Source: Lepraria neglecta
Lineage: Eukaryota; Ascomycota; Lecanoromycetes; Lecanorales; Stereocaulaceae
DNA: 64,000 bases
Direction of reading: 5' to 3'
Assembly (NCBI GenBank): GCA_033220425.1
Contig: CM065646.1
Coordinates: 2,673,501-2,737,500 of the forward strand
The position numbers were made by a program, and so were the translations under genes. Positions within the stretch are counted from its first letter, which is position 1. Each line of letters starts with the position of its first letter. The notes below the pieces were generated by a model. It was given only the letters and a program-made list of their open reading frames with translations. It ran no database searches and was not told the DNA's origin. Of this stretch, positions 21,210 to 33,700 are shown in pieces.

Positions 21210-23533
21210 ATGAGCGAAGGTGACGTTAAACCACCCCAGCCGGTGGTGGTAGAGGCCCACAACGTCGGTAAGCACAAGGGTAGACACAACAACAGGTACT
21301 CCTGCTAATGCTAGAGCGCAGATACCTACCATGTCCCCAAGGCGATGCTTGAGTAAATACAGCTTCCATCCTGTTATACACAGTTGTGGGCTAATGTCAA
21401 ACAGCAAGCACCCCTCCAAGCCTCACCTGGACTCGCTGGAACACTACCAAGAGTTGTACAAGGAATCGATCGACAACCCAGACAAGTTCTGGGGCAAGAT
21501 GGCGAGAGAACTCATCACATGGGAGAGGGACTTCGAAACCGTACACTCTGGGTCCTTTACTAACGGCGACAATGCATGGTTCCTCGAGGGCAGGCTCAAC
21601 GCCTCATACAACTGTGTTGATCGTCATGCCTTCAAGAACCCCGACAAGCCAGCCATCATCTACGAAGCCGACGAGCCAGATGAGGGACGCATAATCTCCT
21701 ACGGAGAGCTTCTCCGCGAGGTATCAAAGCTCGCCTACGTGCTAAAGCAGATGGGTGTTAAGAAGGGGGATACAGTCGCCCTCTACTTGCCCATGGTACC
21801 TGAAGCCGTGATATCTTTCCTTGCCTGTACCCGTATCGGTGCCGTCCATTCCGTAGTCTTCGCAGGATTTTCTTCGGATTCTCTTAGAGATCGCGTGATA
21901 GATGCCAACTCCAAGGTTGTCATCACTAGCGATGAAGGCAAGAGAGGCGGTAAGGTTATCGGCACCAAGAAGATTGTGGATGACGCTCTCAAACAATGCC
22001 CCGATGTAAAGCACTGCTTGGTCTTCAAGCGCACTGGCGCCGACCTCTCAAAGAACTGGACAAAAGGCCGAGACCTCTGGTGGCACGAAGAGACCGAGAA
22101 ATACCCAAACTACATCGCTCCCGAGTCAATGAACGCAGAAGACCCACTTTTCCTGCTCTATACTTCGGGATCCACAGGCAAGCCGAAGGGTGTCATGCAT
22201 ACCACAGCCGGCTATCTACTTGGAGCCGCAGCGACTGGGAAATACGTCTTCGATATTCATGACGGCGACAAATTCTTCTGCGCTGGTGATGTTGGCTGGA
22301 TTACGGGACACACTTACGTCGTGTATGCACCTCTCTTGCTGGGTGTTGCCAGCGTCGTTTTTGAAGGCACGCCAGCATACCCAAACTTCTCTCGATACTG
22401 GGAAGTCATCGACAAGCACCAGGTTACGCATTTTTACGTAGCTCCCACAGCGTTGAGACTGCTCAAGCGAGCTGGCGATTCGCATGCCAAGGCACCTATG
22501 AAGCACCTTCGCGTATTGGGATCAGTGGGCGAGCCTATCGCTGCTGAAGTCTGGAAGTGGTATTTTGAGATCGTTGGCAAGAACGAAGCTCATATAGTTG
22601 ATGTGAGTCAAGCAACGGCTGCTGTAGGGAAATTCAGCTAATGACAATATAGACCTACTGGCAAACTGAGACTGGCTCCCATGTCATTACACCACTTGGT
22701 GGAATCACTCCTACGAAACCCGGAAGTGCATCGTTGCCGTTCTTTGGCATTGAGCCCGCGATCATCGACCCAATATCTGGTGAAGAAATCCATGGCAATG
22801 ACGTAGAGGGTGTTCTGGCTATCAAGAAGCCCTGGCCAAGCATGGCACGCACTGTCTGGGGTGCCCACAAGCGCTACATGGACACCTATCTTAATGTGTA
22901 CAAAGGCTATTACGTGAGTCTCCTTACAATCATGATACATCAATGTGCTGACATTTAATTGTAGTTCACTGGCGACGGGGCTGGCCGAGATCACGAAGGG
23001 TACTACTGGATCCGTGGCCGTGTCGATGATGTCGTCAACGTCTCTGGACACAGACTGTCAACGGCTGAGATTGAGGCAGCTCTGATTGAGCATCGTAAGT
23101 CGCTTCGCGTCCTCAGAAACTCCTTGATGCTGAAACCTAGTAGATCAAGTTGGAGAAGCCGCGGTCGTGGGCATCAACGATGAGCTGTCTGGCCAAGCTG
23201 TCAATGCCTTCGTCTCTCTGAAAGAAGGCAACGAGACAACCGATCAAGTCAAGAAGGATCTGATTATGCAAGTGCGAAAATCGATTGGTCCGTTCGCGGC
23301 ACCAAAAGCAATCTTCATTGTCGACGACCTGCCAAAAACTCGCTCTGGCAAGATCATGAGACGTATCCTCCGAAAGATTCTGGCTGGGGAGGAAGACCAG
23401 TTGGGAGATACCTCTACTGTAAGCAAACGCAAATCCTCATACACAATGCCAATACTAATGGTGCTCGCAGCTCTCTGACCCAAGCGTGGTAGACAAGATC
23501 ATCGAGGTTGTTCAGGCATCACGAAAGAAGTAG
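21210..23533 (+). CDS. facA: Acetyl-CoA synthetase
   Basis: AMP-forming acetate-CoA ligase: acetate, ATP and CoA give acetyl-CoA, AMP and pyrophosphate; cytosolic and nuclear. Seven exons: 21210-21267, 21322-21352, 21405-22602, 22653-22913, 22965-23094, 23144-23418 and 23471-23533, giving 671 residues, the normal length. N-terminal signature [20 protein letters not shown]. The adenylation core is [20 protein letters not shown] (P-loop). [35 protein letters not shown] and the C-terminal [13 protein letters not shown] with the acyl-adenylate lysine follow. Exon two is only 31 bp. For the sixth exon two AG acceptors lie 3 bp apart (23140 and 23143); I used the second because [12 protein letters not shown] matches the family spacing. 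Likely induced by acetate. Confidence 0.95.
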
Positions 23534-24065
23534 GAAGTCAATGTAAAAGATCTATCCTTTGCCTAATACTTATCTCCTTACTATTTACCCCAAGCTTCAT
23601 GAAATGGTGCGATGTATGCTTAAATCCAATTGACCAATACAATAAGTTCTAAGAGCACACGTTTCATGCAGAACGTAGGATGACTGAGCATGCTAAAGTG
23701 GCCGTGCATGTTGAATAAAAAGGACAAGTTGCATTTCTCCCATCGACAGTAATAAGTCATAGAGCACCAGTCGGTCACCGATCAAGTTCGTGGCCCTGCA
23801 TACAACGTGGGATGCAGCTGTGGGGTTGATGATTGGCTTGGTGTTTCAGGGCACTCCAGGCACAACATTCGTAAAATATTCGCAACCTATCTAAGGTATC
23901 TTATTAAGTACAGTACTAGGGCTAAAGTTTTGGCGGTCCACCCCACCAAAATTTCGACCACCAATTTCAACTTATTACTGCACCACTACTTCAAGAGGAG
24001 ATGACTTGTAACTTTGTATAGTAATTACAAAGTATATATATATTATATACACCCTGAACTTAGGA
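23534..24065. other. Intergenic, AT-rich end
   Basis: 3' flank of the acetyl-CoA synthetase gene. It ends in a TATATATATA-rich stretch at about 24033-24052. The run GGCGGTCCACCCCACCAAAA near 23931-23950 looks like a decayed transposon end, but no partner copy was found in the window. No gene is seen. Confidence 0.35.
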
Positions 24066-24093
24066 TCAGGGATTGCTATTTTCGTTTAGGAAA

Positions 24094-24200
24094 GGGAGCA
24101 GGGCTACTTTAGAGGGAGCACCGAGGGAGCGGGGGGAGCACCAAGGGAGCCGGGAGGAGCAGCGAGGGAGCACCGAGAGAGCATGAGGGAGTGCTATGGG
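24094..24200. repeat. Degenerate purine-rich array of GGGAGCACC(G/A)A-like units
   Basis: At least seven imperfect copies of an 8-13 bp unit built on GAGGGAGCACC or GGGAGC follow each other. Nearly all C residues are confined to the AGC/ACC step. The strand is strongly purine-biased. No coding sense in any frame. Confidence 0.75.
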
Positions 24201-25859
24201 GCAGTGCAGAGGCGCAGCAGGTGGAAGCCTGAATTGGCTGCGTTGAGCCGGCTCCAATTGTTATTCCTGCTCACTCGCACCTAGCTAGGCGGCACAACCA
24301 GGCGGCTTACCAAGGCCCGACCCTTCGACTACAACAGTACATCATGTCTGTCCCTGCCTCGACTTCTATCTGTCCTTCACCTCTACTCACCTCGTTCTTT
24401 GGCTTCGTGTATCCTTGTTGCCTCATTCTCTACTGTCGTCTCCTACAAAATATCTCTCTCGAAATCAACCCACAATCTGGCATATGTTGAGAGCTACAAC
24501 GAAGGCTTCCCCTGCGCAGCTCCAGCGCCATCGACCCGATCCATTGTACTTCTGAATTCATCGAGACTCAGACCTCGACCAGATGCTTTCCCCTGCACAG
24601 TCTATTCTTTGGTCTACGGCTTGGGCTAGCGATATAGCTAGGCCTCTCATTCGCCGCCTCGGACCTCGTCTACGCTGTAGCTCATCCTGTTTTCTCTGCC
24701 TTTCCTTGTCAGCCATCGTTTCACCACCGCTCAGCTGATCTGCGACTCTACTGCGATACTGATTGAGAACTTCAGCTTAGGGCGAGGATCTTATAGTACA
24801 CTGGCTGTCGAATTTATAGTACGCCTGCCAAGCTGCCACAAGACCAATAAAACGAATGCCTCATCCTTCGAGGCGATTACTCGGGCCCTCCACTTGCCTG
24901 CCTGGCTGTGTCGACAGGGACTATACCTTGCTGTAATCAGATGACTCGATATCGAGGGGCTAAGCGTAAAGCGAAAGAGCGATAGTGGGTTAGAGCTAGC
25001 GAATAAAAACAAAGGAGCGGGGCACCACTTCGATTGATAGCAGTCTTCGCGTTTCTGCCTAGCTGCGCCGCTAAAAATGCCGTAATGGCATCGTTCTGGT
25101 GGCGTGGCCTTAAGACATTGATCTCGCTTTTGGCCGAGTATCGTGGAGCCCGCAGTGCTGCCGATCCATTGCAGACATCTCGGCTCGAAACCTGAGGCAA
25201 TAGTAACTGACGAGACAGAAGGGATAGACATCTTCGAGGGGGCGCAACGAAGACTCAGCCAGCACTGGATATGGATCGATTACGAGGTTCCAATAGTCGA
25301 GAGCTGCGCCAGCGGTCCCAGGGGTTGCCATCCAGTTGCGGTCAGAATCAATTGATGGCTGCCGTTAACCCCCTTCCCCTCCCTACTGCACACTCACCGA
25401 CGAGGACCTTAGCCTACTCTTCACAAACCTTCCTCAACGTTGTATGGTACTGCCTCAAGATAGAGATGGCGCGCGCCTACCCAAGCGGCAGCACTGCGTG
25501 GATGACAATTAGGGAAAGTCTCATGATAACGCGCCAATGATCGAGGTTACCCGAGCGCTCTAGTACACTTGGTTAGAGAAAAGGTTTAGCGCATAAACAT
25601 CGTCAAAACCACAAATATGGAGACTGGCACGATGACTGCCTCAGGGGTTTGAAATGGTGGACTCGCATGCTGTAGATACTAGAATACGATGCTAAGCCAT
25701 CAACATGCCCAATTGTTGCTATCGTAGCGATTACAGGATTATGCTCACCCTGCACCTGGCCCATCAACAGGAGCTAATGTTAGGACAAGCAGCGTGGGGA
25801 AATCGGATCTGAGAGCAAGATTATTCTTGGCCTAAACCGCTAAAAATAAGAAGCAGCTG
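24201..25859. other. Gene-poor stretch, no supported gene
   Basis: Open frames on both strands are short and share no motif with known families. The minus frames between 24790 and 25331 overlap each other and look like decayed repeat DNA. I cannot identify the element. Confidence 0.35.
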
Positions 25860-25869
25860 CGTCGGCAAA

Positions 25870-26225
25870 ATCGAACGTGGCCCGAACGTGGCCCCAGACG
25901 CCCGGCGGGCGCCCGGGGCCGCTCGGGCGTCTCACCCAGAAACTGGTCCGTGCGTCCGGGGCCACGCCAATCACCGCTAAGGGCGCGCCGAAAACCCCTG
26001 GCTAGTCTCGCAGCTACCCTTGACTAGTCCCTGTAGCCCCCCGCACGGGTGCATGCTGCTGCACTCTAACACTGCTGTCGCGCACTGTTGTAACGCTGTC
26101 GCAACGCGATCGCAACATCTGCGCACATCGCCCTCGCGAGGAAATCGCCCGAATCGATCGATTCCAGCACCGCGTTGGGGCTAACCCCCGGGGCTGCTCC
26201 AGGGGGGGTGGGGGGGTTCCCGAGT
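25870..26225. repeat. GC-rich patch with CGCCCGG/GGCGTC-type short inverted elements
   Basis: A sharp rise in GC over the flanks. It has runs such as GCCCGGCGGGCGCCCGGGGC (about 25901-25920), CAACGCGATCGCAAC and a G-run (AGGGGGGGTGGGGGGG, about 26201-26216). The style resembles dispersed repeats of Dothideomycetes, but no family can be named from one copy. Confidence 0.45.
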
Positions 26226-26639
26226 GCTCCGGTCGATCATCGAACATCAAAAAAAAAGCATATAGGGCTGAAAACACGTGACTTGGCCCGAGGGGCAGGC
26301 GGTAGCTAGCGCTTAGAACCCCTCCTACCCATCTCTTTATACTTAGTCTTTCCAGCTACGCAGGCACTACTCTTAGCAGCTTACTCTTCTTTAAAGGTAA
26401 CCTTCTTACCATTTTAGCGGCGGGGAGTTTAGCGCTGGTACCGCTGGTTAGGGGCAGCGGCGGCGGTAGGGGTAGGGCCTAGATCGAGAGGAATGGCGTC
26501 CAGACATTGCAACACCACCGTATTCATATTTAGGAGGCTTTAAGGCTTCAAATTTAACTATTATATCGATTTATTAACGTTTGTTGGTTTTTCTATGTAA
26601 AATGTGGTAGGGGGAGCAATAAGTGCTAATGCCAAGCAT

Positions 26640-27130
26640 TGGCAAGAGTCTTGCACACGACAGAACATGGCCCTGCGGTAAGGCTGCTTGCTTAGAACAG
26701 CTTCCGAACTATCCCAGCACCTCAACTGCATATTATCTATGAGTTATCTGAGTCGAGGTGTTGGCCCGGCCAGGTTTGGCGCGCAGGCGCAGGCCTCGCC
26801 GCAACATAAAAGCCGCTCTCCCTCACACTTCTTCCATCTTTCCTTTCCCCCCGTCACCCTCCAGCGCCCAGCTCTTCGCATCCCGTCTCGTGTACGCTCC
26901 CTCGGACCTTCAAACCAGCCCCCCCCTCTCACTTGTAAGTCTGACAGAAGTACTCTCTCAGTAGGATCGCTATTGGTCGTGCGTTACTTCTACCCTTCAC
27001 CAGCTTCGCCCGTTTACCGTACCGCTCTCTCGAATCTTTCTTTGCTATCCTCCGTTCGGGCAATCCCATCGACCACTATCTCCTCCATCCCTTTCTCCTA
27101 TGGCGCCTCTAGACTTCATTAACGCTCTCT
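26640..27130. other. Pyrimidine-rich promoter-like stretch, no supported gene
   Basis: CATAAAAGCC (TATA-like) near 26806 is followed by a long C/T-rich tract, as in strongly expressed fungal promoters. The 144-residue frame at 26688-27122 is low-complexity Ser/Pro/Leu and has no family signature. It could be a promoter carried by an old duplication, but the source is unknown. Confidence 0.3.
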
Positions 27131-27185
27131 ACTATACTCCGTTTGACGTTTAGGCTGGCTGGGCGTAACTTGAGCGCCCGGATTC

Positions 27186-27284
27186 ATGGATAAGGCCGCT
27201 CCATCTATGGACAAAGGTAACTCACCACCCTCATCCATGGATGGGCCAGATCCACCACTGGTGTGGAACACCTTTTGCGGATAA
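27186..27284 (+). CDS. Possible 32-codon upstream ORF with repeated MDK motif
   Basis: ATG to TAA frame about 550 bp before the PKS start. It encodes two MDK motifs and one MDG. It spans a perfect 12-bp palindrome (CATCCATGGATG, 27232-27243). It may be a chance frame; whether it lies in the PKS leader is not known. Confidence 0.2.
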   Translation: MDKAAPSMDKGNSPPSSMDGPDPPLVWNTFCG

Positions 27285-27285
27285 C

Positions 27286-27350
27286 TTCGGCATAGCCCCT
27301 TAACCCCCTTTTCCAGAAAACCTCGGCATAGCCCCTTAATCCTCTTTCAG
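27286..27350. repeat. Direct duplication, 36-bp spacing, core CGGCATAGCCCCTTAA
   Basis: Two copies of a roughly 29-bp unit start at 27286 and 27322. They share the exact core CGGCATAGCCCCTTAA and a pyrimidine tail. They lie about 400-450 bp upstream of the PKS start and could be regulatory or a transposon footprint. Confidence 0.7.
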
Positions 27351-27734
27351 CCTGCCATTACAATTCTCTGCCCTTTATAGTAATTCTGGTAGGGTGAGCA
27401 GCAGCAAGCGCTAGCTTCCCACCCGGCGCCAAGGGTTTTGCAATTGACTGTACCTGAATTCTGACCTTCGATCTTTACACAAATCCCTAGCCTCGTCCTA
27501 ACTACTCTATACCTTCCATTACCTATTTACCCGAGTTATTTAATGCTACGTTTCTCCCTACTACTTATATACTAGACAGTTGACATTGATCTTAGACGTG
27601 TAGGTGGACCTGATTGGCAAGCTCTTTACCCCACGCATTCCGACATCCCGGCTGAGGATCAAGACGACCCCAGCCCTTAAGAGTCCTATTGTGCCCTCGA
27701 TAGCACTGCCACGCTGCGTCCCCATCTTACCACT

Positions 27735-30700
27735 ATGTCTACCAATTGCACGCTACAGGGTGGCCCCATCGCCATCGTGGGCATGTCTTGCCGCCTCTCA
27801 GGCGACGTTTCAACACTCGATGACTTCTGGACCCTGCTCGCCCGTTCACGCGATGGCTGGTGCTCGACTCCCGCGGACAGGTTTTCCCACGGCGCCTTCT
27901 ACCACCCGAATCCGCAGAAGAGGGGCTGCTTCAACCAAAAGGGAGGTTACTACATGAATCATGACGTTGCAAAGTTTGACGCGCCATTTTTCCACATTGC
28001 TAAGCAGGAAGCCATGGCCATGGGTATTTCTCTCTGGTACTCCGGAAATCCGTATGAATCGAACTGACAAATAATAGACCCACAGCAGAGACAGCTCCTG
28101 GAATGTACATATGAAGCGCTCGAGAACGCTGGCATCCCGAAAGAGTCTATTTCTGGGCGCAACATGGGCGTCTTCGTCGGCGGGACCTCCTCAGACTACC
28201 GTCTGGGCACATTGAGAGACTTGAATCAAACCCCTATGTTTGACTCCACGGGCAACCACCAGTCTATCCAGGCCGGCCGCATCTCATACTACTTCGACCT
28301 TCGCGGGCCCTGCTTCACAATAGACACTGCGTGCTCATCTAGTTTGTATGCGCTGCATTCGGCCGTTCAGAGTATTCGCTATGGCGAGACAGAATCAGCC
28401 ATCGTAGCCGCATGCAATCTGCACCTGCAGCCTGATGACATGGTCTCCATGTCCATGCTGGGGTGAGTTATTCCTGGGACCTTTACAGGATGAGGCTGAC
28501 TATAGAAGTATCTTCAATGACCAAGGAAAGACATTCGCCTTCGATCACCGCACTAAGTCTGGCTTCGCGCGAGGTGAAGGCGTCGGCTGTCTCGTTCTCA
28601 AGCCCTTAGGACAGGCACTGAAGGATAATGATAGGATTCGCTCAATCATTGTCAACACCGGCACTAACCAGGACGGCAAGACTGTCGGTACGTCCATATT
28701 CTATGCTCAAGTCGCTACTCAGGCTAATATCCCAGGCCTCTCAAACCCTAGCGGTGAAGCCCAAGAACAACTCATACGCCAGGTTTACGCCCGTGCCAAT
28801 ATCTCTCCCGAAGATACTGGCTTCGTCGAAGCCCATGGCACAGGTACCAGAGTCGGTGACCCCGTCGAGGCCAGCGCCATCTACCGTGTCTTCGGCCCTG
28901 GTCGCACGAAGCGATTTCCCCTGTACATGGGGTCCGTAAAGACCAATGTTGGCCACTTGGAAAACGCAAGCGGCATCATCTCCATCATCAAGGCGTCCCT
29001 GATGCTTGAAAAAGGGTTCATTCTGCCAAACGTCAACTTCGAGAAGGCGAATGACGCGATCCCACTGGATGAGTGGAACATCAAGGTTCCCACCAGTATT
29101 CGGCCCTGGCCAAAGAATAAGCGCTTCATCAGTGTCAACAACTTTGGGTTCGGCGGCTCCAACGCTCACGCCGTCTTGGAGCGCCCTCCCATTTCCCTAT
29201 CCGACCTTGCGCAAGGCTCCAAGAACAAGGCTCCGAAGCTATTTGTCCTGTCTGCCAACGATAATGGCGCAGCCAAGCGCGCGGCTTCCCAGCTCGGTAT
29301 CTACATCGAGCAGCACCCGGAAGTCTTCCAGAAGCGTCTCATGAGAGACATGGCCTACACTCTTGGCGAGCGAAGGACACATCTCCCCTGGCGTATTTCC
29401 CTCACAGCGTCATCATTTAATGAGCTCGCTGCTTCTCTCAACGGCGTGGAGGCTCTCCCCGAACGAGCAGCCAAGGTTCCCAAGCTGGCCTTTGCGTACA
29501 CTGGCCAGGGCGCGCAATGGTCTCAAATGGGTAAAGAGCTTATGGACAGCCATCCTGTTTTTGCCAAAACTGTGCAGGCTGCTGGAGAATATCTCAAGCG
29601 CCTAGGCGCAGATTTTTCTCTACTGGAGGAACTGTCCAAGAGCCAAGAAGAATCTAACGTAAACAAGTCACACATTTCCCAGCCCATTTGCACTGCCATC
29701 CAACTTGGTCTCACAAACTTGTTATCATCCTGGGGAATCAAACCCTCCGTGGTAATTGGCCACTCCAGCGGCGAAATCGGAGCAGCCTATGCCACCAGGG
29801 CTATCACCCTTGAGGATGCCATGGCAATAGCCTACCATCGCGGTCGAGTCGCCTCAGAATTGAAGGTCAAGGACCCGAGCCTCCGCGGCGCTATGCTTGC
29901 TGTTGGCGCTGGGCCTACCGAAGTTAAGGGCATTATCCAGTCCCTCGGCCTAGAGAACATCACTATAGCATGTGAAAACTCACCCAACTCTATTACGGCG
30001 TCGGGAGACGAGGATGCTATCGATAAGCTTGCGGCTGAGGTAGAGAATCGAAGCCTTTTCAACCGCAAGCTGCGCGTCGACGTAGCGTATCACTCGTCTC
30101 ATATGCAGCTTGTTGCGGACAACTACAAGACCGCCATCAAGCACATGGCGCCAAAGGCCATGGAGGGGGCGATTTTCTACTCCTCGCTTCTAGGAAATAA
30201 GCTCGACATCACAACATCGCTTGGTCCGTCGTACTGGATCGATAACCTGGCCAAACCCGTCTTATTCTCTTCGGCTCTGCGAGAGCTATACAACGACGCC
30301 AAGCCAGACGTTATCGTCGAGATCGGCCCTCACTCTGCCCTTGAGGGTCCTATTAAGCAGACTCTTAAGGGTATCAGCCAACAGGCGGCCTCAGAGGTCG
30401 AGTACTTGCCCTCCCTCGTCCGCAACCAGCACGCCACCAACACAACTCTCCGGCTCGCTGGCAAGTTGTTCGTCAAGGGCCATGCTCCCGAATTCAAAGC
30501 CATCAACCAAACCGACACTGGTCTGCAGAAGCCGAATGTGATTGCAGACTTCACTCCATACCCGTGGTCAGACCACAAATACTGGTTCGAGTCTCGGGCA
30601 AGCAAGCAGCACCGCCTTAAACCGTTTTCTCGTCATGATCTACTCGGTGTGCTGGAGGATACATACAGCGATACCGAGCCAACCTGGCGAAATTTACTCA

Positions 30701-33700
30701 CGTCCAATGACGTGCCGTGGCTGAAAGACCACCGAATGCAGTCCTTAGCAACATTCCCGCTCGCTGGGTACCTGTGCATGATCGTCGAGGCAGCATCTCA
30801 GCGAGCACAGCTCCGAGGCATCCAATCCCAACAGATTGCTGGTTTCCGCTTTCGAGAGATTCAGGCTTCCAACGCCCTGATACTCGATGACGGCACCCAA
30901 TATGAGACTCTTGTCTCTTTGAGGGCATACGCCGAGGGCACGAGGTCGTATTCGAACGACTGGGATGAGTTCCGCATCTCATCGTGGACGTCAAGCAGGG
31001 GCTGGCTGGAGCATTGCCACGGTCTCGTTCGCGTCAAGAAACAGTCCGCAGCCAATCCAGTCAGCAGTACTCAACTCCAAGCCGCAATCGCTCGCCGGGA
31101 AAAGATTCAGGATCTCGCTAGTGGCGAGCTATCGCTGAAGACGTTCTACGCTGAGCTTAAAGGCCGCGGGGCCGGCTATGGCTCGACCTTTACCCTGCAG
31201 CCCGCCGGTGGCCTCAAAGTCCATGGAGAGTACTCTACTAGTAGTGTCGTCGTTCCTGACACCGCGTCCATCATGCCCTCGTCATATGAGACGGCCTCTA
31301 TACTACCCACGGCATTCACGGATCTCTTCTTCCAGCTTACCTTTCCCATTCTCGGCGCAGGTCGCGGTGAGATGCCATCACTCTTTATGCCCTCCTTCAT
31401 TAAGGAGGTAGAGATCAGTAGCGTTTTACCCAATCAGCCTGGCGACCAGGTCCAAGTTGTCGCACATGGATGTCCAGACTTTGCTAATCCTGGACCTGTC
31501 GACTTCTTCATCGACGTCTGGCACGCCACTCAGTCCAAGCCGGTAGTCAAGATCACCGGTTTCAGGATGACTCCAGTGAACAGCGACATAGGGGAGGGCC
31601 AGAAGCCGCGATCTTTGTGCTACAACGTCCAATGGGAGCCTCTGGATGGCAAGTTGCAATTCAAAAAAGAAAATGGAGTTACAGCCTGCGGATGGGATGG
31701 CCAACAGCCCGTTGACGGGGAGGATGGCTCGGCTTTCGACGGCCATAATTTTCACGCTGATCCCGTGAATGGAGAGCAAACAGGTAGCGATATTAAGCCT
31801 ACCAAACACGCCGAAATTGTCATAAGTGGTGACGATGCAAACTGCGAGGCAAAGGACAACGGTGGAGAGCATATTAATAGCAGGGCGGTTCATGCTAATG
31901 GTGAAGCCAAAGGCAACACTGACACCGACTGCACCAATTGTAATCCGAAGAGCCTTGGTGGACACGAGCAGGATACTTTCGTAATCAAAAAGACCAACAG
32001 CACGATTCCCAATGCCAATAGTGAAGTTCAGAAGACAAACGGCACCAACGGGCACGCAGAGGCAGTACCAGAGTTCGAGAAAGAGAACGACACCAGTGGT
32101 CACAGTCTAACCTCAACTTGGGGCGATCTCAGCGACGCCCTCATCGTCCTCGTCACAGAAAAGGATGAATCAGACCCGCTCGTCTGCGCGCTTGCCGATC
32201 ATATCGATCTACGAACTGGCTCTAAACCATCCATCTCCTCCTTGTCCCGCCTCGACCTTTCGTTGTCCTCCCACTGCATCTGCTTGACCGAGCTCGATAC
32301 TCCTTTACTCTATGAAATGTCGGCCGAGACATTTGATCGCATACAGAAGCTGCTACTTACATGCTCTTCGATGCTCTGGGTCACTACTGGCGCGTACCGC
32401 TTCGCAGAGAAGCCGGAGAACAACATCGCTCAAGGTCTCCTCCGTACTGTTCGCTCTGAGATTAGTAAGGTAGCGGCAACCCTAGACCTGGACCCCAACT
32501 CTCAGCTCGAAGCTCCGCATGTAGCTGAGCTCATCTTGCGCGCCTTGAAGGCCTGTCTCGCGACCCCAGAAGATGGTTCGCCGGTTGACTACGAATTCGC
32601 CGAAGAAGAGGGCAAGCTAATGGTTCCCCGGTTCATCGAGCTGGAGGATATGAACCTCACCCTCTTCCGCGAGACGCAGCCCTCAGCGCCCTACCTTCAA
32701 GATTTCGAGCAACCAGGTCGCCGCCTGAGGGTTGCCGTTGGTACATTCGGCGCTCTCGACTCATTGTACTGGAAGGATGAGGCCGAGCTGCCCCTAGCCG
32801 ACGATGATATCGAGATCAAGGTCGCCTCCACGGGTATGAATTTCAAGGATGTCGTCATCGCCATGGGACAGGTTGCCAGCCCCTACCTCGGTGTCGAATG
32901 CAGCGGGACTGTAAGTCGCATTGGTTCCAAGGTCACCTCACTCAAGGTCGGCGATCGTGTCTGTGCCACGTCCCAAGGAGCCTACAGCACCTATGCTCGT
33001 TGTCCGGCCACCAGCGCTGCCATCATCCCTGAGGACATGAGTTTTGAGACTGCAGCCTCAATCCCTGTCGTCTACAGCACAGCGTACTACGGCATCATCG
33101 AAATCGCGCGCATGGAGCCCGGCGAAAAGATCCTCATCCACGCTGCCTCAGGTGGTGTCGGTCAAGCGGCCATCCAGCTCGCACAAATGATTGGCGGTGA
33201 AATTTACGCAACTGTCGGCAGCACGGAGAAGAAGCAGCTGCTCATCCACACCTATGGCATCCCTGAGAACCACATCTTCTTCAGCCGGGACACAGCCTTC
33301 GGCCCAGCCGTGAGAGAGGCCACGGGTGGCGGAGGTGTTGACGTCGTCATCAACTCTCTTGCCGGAGACCTTTTGCGCGAGACGTGGGAGTGCCTGGCGC
33401 CCTTTGGACGATTCGTGGAGATTGGCAAGAGGGACATTACGTCCAATACGCGACTAGAGATGGCCAAGTTTGAGCATAATTGTTCCTTCAGCTCGGTCGA
33501 CTTGACGCTCGTTGCGGCGGAGCGACCCAAGATCATGGGCCGAGTTTTGACCGCCGTGATGGGCCTGTTCGCTAGGACGACAGTGAAACCCATCGGACCC
33601 ATCACGACGGTTGGTATCTCAGAGGTTGAGACTGTACTACGCAAGCTACAAAGTGGTGCGACCTCTGGTAAGGTCGTTGTGAACCACCTTGTCAACGAGC

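Noticed and set aside
24066-24200. GGGAGCACC array as a CRISPR-like or coding repeat
   Set aside because: Units are short, adjacent and degenerate, with no spacers, and the organism is a eukaryote.
26688-27122. 144-codon plus frame upstream of the PKS
   Set aside because: Lies in a C/T-rich promoter-like tract; composition is explained by base bias and there is no homology I can see.
31426-32103. 225-codon minus-strand frame inside the PKS
   Set aside because: Antisense to the PKS linker; hydrophobic composition is a mirror of Asn/Lys/Glu codons, with no family signature.
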